From NCBI RefSeq assembly GCF_910592395.1, contig NC_088315.1:5582501-5646500 (forward strand): a DNA stretch of 64,000 nt, given 5' to 3'. This document shows positions 1 through 12,700 of the stretch, in pieces (position 1 is the first letter of the stretch; each line of letters begins with the position of its first letter). The DNA is from Lineus longissimus (lineage: Eukaryota; Nemertea; Pilidiophora; Heteronemertea; Lineidae). Under the pieces are notes generated by a model. The model searched no databases. It worked only from the letters and a program-made list of their open reading frames with translations, and was not told where the DNA came from. The position numbers were made by a program, and so were the translations under genes.

Positions 1-3000
1 TTCAACAGTATCTGTTGTCTTTTTTTATCAATCTCGACAATTCCCAAAATATCATCACAACATACGCGTATTAGTCAATTAGCGGACACTTCCACATTTT
101 TGAAGCCTTAACGATCTAGTACCAAAGGCAACACTGAAGTGTCAATTCCATTTCCCAGCCTAGATGTCTCTTCTCGCCTGCTGTTACATGTAGGTCGAAA
201 GGGCCCAATGGCACCTTTCATCTCTGCAATGTCATTACCAGAAGGAAGTCGGCAGCAAACAGAGCTTGACAACATGCATCGATTTCAATCATAACTCTGA
301 CAAGGAATGGCAATCGCAACCACCAAATCTTACCTACCGGAGACACAATACATGAATACCGAACACTGTGCCCCATGGGTCCATGCAGAGTCAGTAAAGA
401 ACTTTAAATCTATCTTGAAGCCTTGGTGCCCATGCACCGAAACGCATCGCCAGTCCGTTATAGTTCAAAAGAAGGCAACTTCATGCTCCAACCAAAGCCG
501 TCTTCTCGTCTCCCGATGATGGTCAAGCAGACTCCTCATCTACGTTTACGCGCCGAGGTGAAAGCCATTTACCACCTGTTTGAGGCAATGTCAAGACACC
601 AATCCCAATCACATCGTTGACAAGTAGTGGGAATTGCACATGTCGTGACGACCAATCCTTACCGACCGCATAGAGCAATGTGTCCCATGAGCCCAGCAGT
701 CAATCAGAACGTTTCTATCTTGGGGGCATGACTGGTGACCTCGTGCTACAGGCAGATGAGATTTATCTGATGGACAATTAACAACTTTCGTTAGGGTGGT
801 CTACAATGCTGCTCTGCTGATTCAAGGATGATTCCAGTAAATTGTAGAGTGTTCATAAGTTTCATGGTATGCCCGCATATTGGTTTAACGGACAACCTAA
901 AACATTGAAGGACAAATGCACAACCGAAAGATCTTCTCTTAGAAGTACCGCTTGCATTATCTCAATCAACATCAACATCAGCGGATCATCTCAGATGTGT
1001 TTTGTCTCCACAACAGTAATATCTGATCGATTCGCTGACAAGTAATCATGCTAAAGCACCATTATCCTTTGTCATACGTTAGCAAAGACACAATGCGATC
1101 TGTAAATGTCACCTTGATCATTTGGAGGCTCTGTCTTCGCTGGAATAGGTTAATTAGGTACTTGGAGAGGTGTGGTTGGTCGGATCTGTTGGTCGGCTTC
1201 CCTGGATTATAAGGCTCATTGTGTTGTGGTTAGGTAGCATGAAATGTGTGCAGTATTGAGTTCTTGGGAATAGCAAGAGGGCAACTGTGTCCAATAGATT
1301 TCAGATACGGCCACGTTCTGGCGAAGTATTGCTCCACAGCGGTTTAATCAACCGCCGAGATAAGTGATTGATTTGTATCGTTGGTTGATGATGACCTCTT
1401 CAACGGAACATGCTCAAGTCCTTGGTGTATATGGGTTGCAGGACTGGAAAGGAATTAGAGGGACATCGTTCGTGTGACCGAAACGAATGACGAACGAGAA
1501 AGATCAGAGACCCCTTAAGACAAAATGATAAATAAGGGAAGTATAATCTGGCCTGTAATACATAGTAGTTCAAATAGTTGTTTGTCTGCTCTGAATAGAA
1601 GGCCAGGTTTGACCTGAGATTATCGATGAATGTGAAAAGGTACTTTTGGTATGACCTTTTGTCTCAGGCTTGTGACTGGAAAAAGATAACCTCCTCCAAG
1701 AGCCCGAACGTTCTATACGGAGATGATAAAAGACTTCGCGCCGAACTAAATAGGGTTGTAGCAATCATGAGAGATTAGAGGTTGGGAATAAGGAAGCTGG
1801 CTGGCACTTTCATTCGTGGTGAAAGATGATCGTACATGAGCTGAGTTTTCCAATAAGAAAATCCCACAATGTCACTGCCTCTGATAAAAGAACCTGACCA
1901 AATATCCTCGCCTGTAACATTGGTTACACACGATATGACAGCAGCAAAAAAACACTTTATCCTTTAGGTTAATGATGAGATTCCCAAGTAGCAGGGAATC
2001 AGTTTTGAGTGCCTTCTTGTCAGCATCGTGGGTCTTCTACGCGTGACAATTAAGGTGTATAAAAGCATACTGGGTTTGCCTGGGGAAACCACGTGTTCTT
2101 CTATCTGTTGGTTATTGGTAATGAGATAGGTGACGGCGTTGATTTGGAGATTGGGGCAAGGCACACGGGCAACGAAGATGATATGGATTGCATTGTGTGT
2201 GGCTATCAAGTACTCAGTGTACAGCAGCAATATCATTATCCTTTGAAGACGGTGAAGGCAGTAAAATATCTGAAATTAAGAACATGACACGCAACCGCTT
2301 TCTTTTACTAGTATTCTTACTGTAATGGTGAGACAACCTAAGTGGTCACATAAACCGGGAATTCTCATCCCTTATCTCAAATTACGCGACAAGCTCAAAG
2401 CTCTAGCTGTGACAGGATGATACGCTTGATAGTGGCAGGTTCATTAGTCATAATGTAAGAGTTGGACTAATCGTGCGATGACTACTGGACATTTCCTGTG
2501 CAGACTGGGTTTCGTGATGAAATATCATGCGCCAAGGAGATAATGGATCTAGACCACATTATATTCTCTGAATCGAGAAATATCTTCCTACAATATGTGA
2601 CTGCTTGATTAAAGAGATTACAGCAGGAACATACTTGTAGCAATCAACAACAAATAGGGTCTCACAAAAGGAATTCCTTCTCTATTATTTTCAAGACTTA
2701 TCTCAGTATTCAGCAAATCCGATATTGTCTCTGATCTGTACCGGGCGCTGTACACTTGTACACCTTGTTTTTTCATCGTGTAGCAATAATATAATGCAAT
2801 TGCAATCAGGAACATTCGGGTATCGTGATTTTGAAAGAATGTACTACTTGTGAATGGAAGTATTTTACAACACGAACAGACGTCATAACAGATTTATGTC
2901 TCGGATTTCGTGTATTGGAAAGAATCTTCATGCTCACTTCTGCCAACATGAAAGTGGAACGAGAAACAAAGCACTTTTCTTCAGAGATGCAGAGAATAAA

Positions 3001-3325
3001 GATTAATAGAGGTTTATATTTTTCCGTCAATATCATTTCAAAAACAGAACAGTTGTTAGGAACCATGCACATAAAATCATATCCACTTCGTATTAGAGTG
3101 ACGTCAACATATAAAACAGTGACAAGTACAATATTGTACTCCACATTGAAAAGTTCCATCTATGCAGCTAGTAAATATGAAGCCGAAGTTTAAACCATTT
3201 TACGAGTTTCGGAGCGTATACCAGAGCCTTCATCAGAGTGACGTCACTTCTATTCCGGACATGCCTTACGCATGCCCGAAAGCAGATTGCAGATTAGGAC
3301 TCTCAAACCTTCCCTCAACAGGGGT

Positions 3326-3341
3326 GGGGGGGGGGGGGGGG
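3326..3341. repeat. Homopolymer G16
   Basis: An uninterrupted run of 16 G preceded by GGGGT. Such a run can slip during replication and can form G-quadruplexes. Its exact length in the assembly may be unreliable. Confidence 0.9.
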
Positions 3342-3690
3342 CGGTACCAACTTCCGGAAAAGGTCCAAATTTACCTTGCTTCAAATCATCATCTGAACGA
3401 GAATTTAAAAAAATTATAACGTGCATGTCATGCCCTACTACAACACTACAACTAATTAAAAAAAATTCATGAAGAAATTTAAACTACCTTTACGCCGTTC
3501 CATTCTCTATCAAACTGAAATCGATCATGATTTGTGTAAATCTCATTCTATGTTTTCAGCTTGACTTCTGTGGTTTCCTTCATCACGTTATAACATCATA
3601 TGTCAATATCAAATAACGATAATCTGATAACTTAACGGAAAGCTCTTGGTTCAGATGCAGTGACTTTTTATGGCGAATGGATGAAAACGA

Positions 3691-4245
3691 ATGTACTACA
3701 AATTGCCGTACATTGTACAATTGTTAAGCAGTAGATGACGAGAAACTCACGCTGCTAGTATGCCACTTATCCGGGAAGCATGGTGGAAACAAAGACTCGA
3801 TGAAAAAACAGCGGACATTCTCTCCAGATCTTGCCGAAAGGGAACGGTCAAATCGTACACAATATACCTAAAACGATGGTTCAGCAAGAAAAAAAGATCC
3901 GCTTCAAAGCACCTGTTTCTATATTGGATTGCTCTATAACGTAACATGTGCATATACCCTGATGTCTCCTGATAATGCTGAATCCGCCGTACCATGACCG
4001 ATATCCGACCCACTCAAAAGTATCAGCAAAAAGACAACAATGCAGAGCAAGTGATCATCTCAAGACTCCAACCATCCGTCATGTACAAAAATGTACTACG
4101 TTACATGCTCAAAGCCCTCTGATAAAGACGAATAGCCAAATTGGGTCAATCTACTGGACGAATCGTACGGAGGCACAGCACTGAAACAAAACTCGCAACA
4201 AATTGCCGTACATTGTTCAAATGTGCTCAAAGCCCTCTGTTCCAC
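3691..4245. repeat. Shuffled short direct duplications
   Basis: The 19-mer ACAAATTGCCGTACATTGT occurs at 3698 and again at 4198, exactly 500 bases apart. TGCTCAAAGCCCTCTG occurs at 4106 and 4224, and AATGTACTAC at 3690 and 4090. The interleaved copies suggest a small element that duplicated and rearranged locally. I cannot assign it to a known family. Confidence 0.55.
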
Positions 4246-6437
4246 TTCGATATCAAAACCATATCCATGCCACCTGTGTAACAAATCATGATAACTCAAT
4301 TCCGACGCATGTCAACGCATGTCACCATGCACCTATAAAACATAAGTAATTTGTGCCTGTGTCCACCCAGGCACGCTTCCGGAACGGTCGCTTTCAATTT
4401 CAAGCTGGTTTTCTGAGATGCTGGTTTGTAAACATAACGCAGGAGTTATGAAGAAGGGAATTGCCCATTCAAGCAACGGAAATGAACGCGGACATCTGTC
4501 CAGAGAGTGCATTTGCCACCAAACGCCTTCAGCTGTTTTTATTTGGTCGAAGCCATTATGGCTGATGATGATGACAAGTTCAGATCAAAGTACCTCAGCT
4601 GCTCTTGTTGTTATTCATCGAACGTAATTTAACTATGCGATGTGAAATGTGGACTCGTACCCGATATGGAAACGTTTCTCATTCACATGCACGTCCAATG
4701 GGCATTTTCCATTCCTACACAGTACAATGATGAGCATTAAAGATAATAACGGATTAAAGCTCATTGAGAGTTCGAGCATAAACAAGGGAAGTCTTGGCTT
4801 TCTGGTTGGTCAACAGGGAGTTCCAATTTAGACGTAAGTCCGGTGACTTTATCCAGGTGAATATGTCAACGGAATAATGTCTGACACGTGGGATGAAACG
4901 GCGAAGAAAGAAACCTTTAGTCTGGCCTAACAAAAGTGCATGCGACCTTTGGTTTGCGTAAACCACCTCGCCCTAACATGCTCACGATAGGGAGAGACAA
5001 ACACTGGGTTTACGTTCCACAATGGATAAAATGGGTGAAATTGCATTTTACCCATGTTTCGAAAGTCAGTTAACAGCGGATCTCCACTCAGCAACTTAAC
5101 ACGACATTCTCATTAAAACAACGGGTGCTACAAAACACAAAAGGCTCGCACGACATTCAAAATTCCAAATTCTATATTTGATATATCGTTCAAAATTCAA
5201 TTTAAATGTCAACATTATTGGTTATATTTGTTTTTATCAGGATGTGTAAAATTCAGCAACTTATTTTTCGAAGGAAACATATTTTTTGGTTTGATATCTG
5301 ACGCAGATGAATAACGCGATCAGGTTTTAATAATTCACCCATGCTGATGGGATATTTGTGTACAGCTTCTTCCTTGTCAGCAGAAAAATGATGGATTCCC
5401 AATTAGTGCCACAGATTTGTCATTTACAAGGAACGTTTGATGGAAATGTCGTTAGTGTTGCCACATGTGGTCATATTCCTTTTATGACAGATCCCTTTTA
5501 AAACCTTTTACATGGATAGTGTACTAAGGACTTTACTGAATGCGCCTGATTTGACGAGATTTTACATGGATTTTTGTACCGTTTGGTTCCGTGCAGCGCA
5601 AAATTACGTGATGACGGGTTTTAAAGGTCTTCTTAATGAATGTTCTTCAGCATCCCGATTGATGCATTGGCAGGAAGATTCAGCGGCAATATGTTACCGT
5701 ATTCCTCTCATAACCATGATTAGCTAGAAGTATATGTTGATAGTTTATCCGCAATCAGCCATTTAGTTGGTGGTATTTGTCGAGCACTTCGCCAGGTCTC
5801 ACTTGCCTTATGATTGCGCAAATATTCCCTGGGGCATTAACATCGAGAACGTTTAGTAATATTGAGGATGGATGTACTAATACAGTCCAAATCATAATTG
5901 TCATCCCTAAATTCAAGTCAGTGGCGCTGTCTACGTCTTCTGCAGTTATCGTAACCTGTGTAAGAGTGGATTCTGGTTTACCAACCGAACAAAAGACCAA
6001 CGTCAGGCTAATAACCTGTACGCATTGCACCCTTTTCCCAAAGGAGGTGATACAGACACTTCGATTATTACTTACCCTGCTGTACGGTTCCGAGTAGCAA
6101 TTTATCCTGTTCGGTATTGACATCTAGGATGTTAGCTACCTGCTACTGGTGAATTTACTCTGATAATGGTATTGTAATGTATCAGCTGTCTACTGTCTAC
6201 ATCACCATTGTTTATTACCCGGGAATGGGTGGTAATCAGAATAGAATACTTAAGGCTCGGAGTCCGAGATTGGCTTCCGCACGAAAACTGAGAAAGTTGC
6301 TACCATGTGACTAAATATACACTAACGGATATAAAACAGAAATATTTAAAAACATGCAACATTAAAGGTGACCAAAATAGGCAAGCCATCTTTATATAGG
6401 TACTCCGGATACTTTTATTCGGCTCTACTATGGAAAA

Positions 6438-6704
6438 ATGTTAATCATAATAATCATCCACCTACAGAAAGCATATACAGAAATACTTCACGAATCCCCA
6501 GATTGTGCGCTCTACGTGAATCTTAAACGAGTACAAAGTGTTTACTCTAAGTATAAACCTTTTAAAAAGCATGTAGAAGAATACATAATGAATGATCAAA
6601 ATGTATATTCTTTTCATCTGCCCTCATCCAAACCCCTTCTATATCAGGCTCTTTTTGTATTGCTTTTTATACTTTCTGTCATTACAGTGATAGTATACAG
6701 CTAA
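6438..6704 (+). CDS. Possible terminal exon of a tail-anchored membrane protein
   Basis: An open frame encodes a mixed charged segment followed by about 22 strongly hydrophobic residues (starting LLYQALFVLLF) that run to the stop codon. This is the layout of a tail-anchored or single-pass protein with almost no residues beyond the membrane helix. A splice-acceptor-like CTACAG ends at 6467 in phase 0, so 6468-6704 could be the last exon of a gene. The alternative is an intronless 88-residue frame from the ATG at 6438. An AATAAA lies at about 6880, some 175 bases after the stop. I recognise no homologue and found no upstream exon, so this may be a chance frame in AT-rich DNA. Confidence 0.3.
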   Translation: MLIIIIIHLQKAYTEILHESPDCALYVNLKRVQSVYSKYKPFKKHVEEYIMNDQNVYSFHLPSSKPLLYQALFVLLFILSVITVIVYS

Positions 6705-6719
6705 GAAAATGTATGTGTC

Positions 6720-9700
6720 ATGAATGAATAATGTTTTTTTGTCAAGATCAACAAGTTTTATTACGTTTTTATATTTTTCTATTCATTATTTTCTAAAGAT
6801 ACTAAAAAATACAATAAGTATGAGAAAATAGATTGATAGCATATTGATTTGTGATAATGATATACATTCATATGCAAAAAATAAAACGAAGCAGAATTCC
6901 TTCACAAAATGCAACGAACATGAGGCTACACCGCTATGAAAATGTTTATAAGGTTGGTTGAAATTAGCTTTAAACTAGGGAAAGCATCTTAGTTTTTAGA
7001 GTGTGGGTATTTTGCAGTGAAAATAAACTTCTTCCTCACATAGCAAAAATACAAACGCAAAGCAATATGCTGCGTTCAAAATGTACAAATCGAATACTTC
7101 CGAAGTTTGTTCATGCCGAGTACTGTTTTCTACCGAATGTAATCATATTTTCGTCATTAGATTCAGTTATCCAAGACGGTTTATTATGTACATGTAAGGT
7201 GATCATTTAGCAGACAATTCCCATAGAGAATATGATATCGTGTTTCTAAATAACGTATAGCCCCACAACTAAACGCGCTAATGAGGTATGGCTAAGATCG
7301 TTTTTTCTGAGATCGTAGATGTAGCATTTTTCATATGTAAAATGATACCTATTATTTTTCATATGTGAAATGATACCTGTTGCCGCCGAGTTTCCCTGAG
7401 GATCATCGCAAGAAATATTTACAATATACATGTATCTAAAAAGACACTTGCAAGACTTGAACGACAACTAGCGAATGGGCACAAATCTTACGCTGACGAA
7501 ACTTAGTAAGAATTTTCTAGCCAACTCAGGTTTTATTCGGCGGGACAACTACATGTATGACCGGACTATGATTTCAGGTTAATGAGAGCAAGCAACGCAA
7601 GCACGTGTAAACCCTCAAAATTCCATCATAGAATTCACTAGCCGTGACACTACAATGACTGTTACACCGCGAAACCCTGTTGATATCTAATTGATTAAAT
7701 CATATTCAAATTAGCGCAAATCAGCAAGCCACGTGCATCATACAAGGAGTTCTCGGTGTAATAAAGTCCTTTAGTGTGTGGGTGCGAAGATTTTTCAGAC
7801 GCCCTTGGAAATTTTCCATACAAGAATCTGCACATTGAAGCGGTAATTAGAGTAATTACTGATTCTATGTGTCTGGAATTCCCATGAAAGTGTCTCGTCT
7901 CTTGTCAAAAAACGTTTCCTATATCATTACACGACAACAACACCGTATTAAAGGAGAATTACCGTATATGCCCTAAAACGCCAGTTGATCCAACATGATA
8001 GATAACACTGCCTTTTATTTAGCTTGTTTCGGCTAGCAGCATCACAAGACACTTAACTCATGTAATGTATATGCGAAATGGATCCGTCTGACGTAAATGC
8101 TGGTCATTATGGAGAGTATCCAAGCAGATGCCCCCTTTAAAGTGGTTCTCAGGCTATTCTGTGTAATCGACATTAATGAAAGATATTGACCGAACTCTGA
8201 GGAAGAAATATATCGGTAAACAGTTGCAGCTCAAAGAGATGAATATCTATCAAAGTCAATGTCCAGACTGTTGGTTTCTACATCAAATTAACATTTGTCA
8301 TCTATTTGGCAACTTATAACCTTACTTAAAAAAACATCACACGTCGTCATAAGCGAGTATTTTGTCCTTTATGGCTCTGTGCAAGGTACCGCAGTGATAG
8401 TCATCGCAAACAGCAGAAGAGGAAGAAGAGGAAAGAAGCTAAACCTCGTTTATTTTCTTGATAGTTTAAGACGGCCAGTTGATCTTACCGGAATAACGTA
8501 ATACCGTTGTCACAGATGAGCAGACGTGAAAAAAGTCTAATGTTTCCGGAACTTGTGGCTTTGACACAATATTTGAACTCTTGGCTAATCGGTTTATACT
8601 CTTAGCAGACCAGAAAGATGGTGAAAAAAGGTCAATGGTTGGGACTGACGGGGATAAAGAAAGGATGGACATGGGATTTTGGCACGCCGTTATCTTGCGA
8701 GGAGCTTTTTTGGAAAATAACCCGCCTGGCATGGATAAAGAGCGAGCAATTTGAGCAAAGGCTCTATGGGTGAGAGACCACATTTCAAATCTTTCGACCA
8801 GTCTGGGAGCATTTGCCCACTGCTCCCCCTCCCCTCTCAAGCTTTCACACACCCAAAACTCCATTTCATGAAAGCGTGGCATTGCACGCAAATGATAAAA
8901 ATGTTTCAATTTAGATGACTCGTTCTTGGCCGATTCTAGCTAAATAAGTATTTTTAGTTACTTTGGACTTAAATTTTCAGATGAAATCAAACAATTTGCT
9001 AACATATTCCCTTTTTTGGGCGAAATCAGCAAAAAGCAATTTTTCGTGAAATGGAGTATAGAACATTTTGTGCAACATTGTACATTAGCTACACTGTTAA
9101 CTTGTTTCATTTTTAAAAAATCAGCTTGAGGTTGGCCGGAGTATGAGGCTGCACAATCTGGTACGGATGGCCAACGTGGCCAGTGGTGACACGTAGCAGT
9201 TTGCAACTCGCGTTCTAGAATCCTTATAAGATCGCCGCATATATTGCTGGTGCTTCTTAATCTACATCAAAGTATTGTGTGACACAATTTGTCGCAATCC
9301 CTGCTCAGAGACGCATCCAAAAGGCATCATCCTGGGATTAAGGGATTTTTTACACCTACGTCATATACATAGAACCAATCGATTTATGTACGTGTCTCAT
9401 ACCAAAAGGACGTGGTCACTCTGGGAGGTTCTGGAACAAAATTGCTTCCGTGTCATACTACATGCACCTACTTCTTATCAACATTATATCACCAAGAAGG
9501 GTTTTTTAGATGCTTTAGTCCCGTCTACCGTATATCAGCAACTCAAGAGCCGAAAATGAAATATAACAGCCGTCAAAAGCTTGGTACGTTTACGGATTAT
9601 GTTACTTTTATATACCGAGGGCGTTCACATCGCGGCCTAGGAAGAGAACTGGAATCTCTTTTTTTTAAATCAGTGGTTCTCTCATTCCTTGGCGACTGTC

Positions 9701-12700
9701 TACCTTAACCTGGATCAAAACCAATAACTAGGTATAATATTTATTTCTTATAATCTTTCTTCTCGCAATATAGACAAAAAAGCAAGGCGATTATTAGCCG
9801 CCTAAGTCATAACCCAAAGCTTTCTTAGGCGACAGAGAAGATGCAAGTTTTTCAAGGCATGTCCGTTATTGTTGTTATTATTCTACCGCTGATATCGCCG
9901 ATATTGGAGTAACCTCCATATAAAGTACACCATATGACAAGAAGGACTGAATTCCAGACATGTATAATGTACATGTCTTGTTGCTATTTGCTTCTTCCTT
10001 TGATTTTTGGTAAAGACAAGATTTTATCGGATGGGTAGATCTTTTATAATGTATTTGGTAGTTCCCTCATTGGTGGCATCTCGACCATCAGGTTTTGAAC
10101 TCTACTACGCCGGTTCGGGTACGGATGGATCCCTCTGATAGTTCAGGATGCATAGGTGGATACCTATCGTGACTGGTCGGTCAAAGGTTTGAGGACATAT
10201 CATATGAAATTCACCGATTACGCTGCTGGTATCATTTACGTGAGGTTTTGTGGAGGAGTATCAAATGATTTTATAAGTATATATCATGACCTGTCATGCC
10301 CACCCACCATTTCAGTTTGTTAATTGATCAAAGGTAAGGAGTGGCATGAACGCCTCTGCACAGGTTTTGAAGTTAACCTACATGTATTTAGGATCTCATC
10401 ACTAATAAACGCGGAAATACTAGCTGAATATGAAATCACTCGAAGGTCAATTCAACGCAATATCCTCGCTGCGGGGCGATGTAACTGGAAGCAACAACCA
10501 ATGACAAGCTAATTACAGCCCACAATCTAAACTAACGCTCTGACAGTGTCATGTGGATTACCGTGCTTGCAAGAATAAGGAAAGAAAAGGAAACACGAAA
10601 CGATTATGCATTATTATGATATGATTTCTAAATGCACAAAAGGAAGCAAGTCTATATATGAGATTGCGTTATAACCGTTTTTATGGGCTTGATTCGGCAT
10701 TTTGTGTTTGTTCTTATCTTGGCTGGGAAAGTTATGATGCGTGTACCGAAGCAAAGTAAAGCTGCACAAGGTCTAACCGAGATGTTTTGTAGGTGTTATA
10801 CAGGCTTGTACTGGCGTTCGTTTTTTCCCCCATATTGACTGAGAAACTTATGATATACAAGCCACGTTCGTGCTATAGGTATATTGCCGACGGTTACATT
10901 CAATTCAAGTGATGGTTTCTTATAAAACTGCAGTATTTTTGTATTTTCATTCAAATAATTATCCTGTTCGGAGAAGTAACGGTCAAGGTCGTTGCCTTTT
11001 TGTATCATCGTCATCATCATTAGATTCAAGACGACTATGCCACCACCAGTCCGATCCAAGTCAGTCGTGGACTTCGGTCCCTTGAGAGGGCATGGATATT
11101 TCTGCACTATTGCCAGTTACACTATACCATCGAGAGGAGAAAATAAACACTCGCATGTCCAATAAACACATTCCTTACTCAAAAAAAAAGAAAAGGAGGT
11201 CCTCGAACCAGATATAGAACAAAAATCAATGCATTGCGTTGTTGTGCAAATTTAGGCCGCGTTTCACATGTCATTCTGTTGAAAGGACCATTCGTACGAC
11301 TGCACCTCTCGCGGAACGTTTTCCTAAAAAATTGCTGCCGAGTAATTTCTGTTGCCCGGATTATCTATGATCACACTTCGATTTCGTTCAAAATCGAATG
11401 AACCAAGATCCTTAGATCAGCTGACCATCACCGATGTTACAGAGACACGGCAGAAACCTATAGCAAATGTACAAAGCTATGCACACGGCAATGTACACAT
11501 AGCAAGTTGCGTATTCAACCACATAATAACCAAGATGGCGGACGGCCGGTGTATTCGATGAATGTACTTGGATTCAGATGATGATGTTTGCAAACAGCTT
11601 TCTGCAACAAGCGAGAGGAGACAGCAGACGCCCGTAGCTAGGGTCTATATTAGGCATATACTACAACAGGAACATACTCCATGTCTGACATTTTAGTTGG
11701 ATGTCCATCGAGACACATCAAAGAGCAATAAAAAAGATGCCTTTCAAATGAGAAAAAGGCCAAAGCCGTTCGAAATAATCCGGCATGGGAATTCATCTAA
11801 CTGCGCTCTCTTGCGATAAAAAAAGAACTCGTGATATTTAACTTAGCGTCTGCCCTTCTCACATTGTTTTTCCTGATGTTTCGGGTTTCACCTCGTCAAA
11901 AAATAAAGACATGATATTAAACCAGCGACGGAAAACAACAACAGATTTTGAAAGTTCACTTGTTGTGACACTTCGGTTCCCGGATATAGTACACTCGGAA
12001 ATTTATATTTCATTGGCCACTTTTCATACAACTGTGACCCCTACAACTCACTGACTGGAATTGTTATGAAATCTGTTCTAGATCCTAATGTGACAGTTGT
12101 TTCAAATTCATCGCAGCTTGCAAAATGTCATTTAAAGCTTATCAAGCTAAACGATAGCAGGTGTTCAAAACTTCCCTTCAGCCTTGCCTTCCGCATGATG
12201 GCCCCTACAGTGAAGAAAACAGCTGGCAGGACACATTAGTTGCACCGCCTTACCTTATATGCCAACTGTCATGTCACCTTCAATATCAGATACTGAGCTT
12301 ATTAGCGACGTATATTCTTATCATTAATGTCGAAGCGACCTTCCAACGATGAAGTAAAGCATTAATTGTTTACAAGAACAAGTGCTTTAGCTTCGTTGCT
12401 TGAGGCCGTTTAATTTCCAATGTCTTGTGATATTCTGGAGAGACTCAAGGTTCATCAAGAACTTCTTGGATTTGTAAAACTGGACAACAAAGAGAAACGG
12501 TGATGAAAGTTGAAGCAGTGCAGATAGTACTTAGATCATTAACGGACACATTGATCATTTCCATGATTAAAGGCTAAGAAAACTAAGCCTGGAGGAGTGT
12601 TTTTTTCATTTTCGCGTTTGATGATATCAATCACAATCACGGCAATTTAGCCTACTTTAAAGACGTATTAAGAGAGAAAGCCTTTAAATCAGATGGCAGA

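Larger units (their letters stand above)
1..6430. other. Gene-poor stretch, no coding region recognised
   Basis: Only short open frames occur here, on both strands and overlapping each other. None shows a recognisable domain or a convincing set of exons. It contains a 16-base G run at 3326-3341 and small local duplications near 3.7-4.2 kb, listed separately. Confidence 0.6.

Noticed and set aside
5755-6123. Minus-strand frame with cadherin-like phrases (VTITAEDVDSA, VLDVNAPGN)
   Set aside because: The resemblance to VTxxAxDxD and DxNDNAP is partial, the key calcium-binding order is missing, and an equally long plus-strand frame overlaps it. Probably coincidence.
8466-8909. 147-codon frame on the minus strand
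   Set aside because: No recognisable motif, no splice-linked neighbours and no conserved pattern. It may be an old repeat remnant but cannot be supported.
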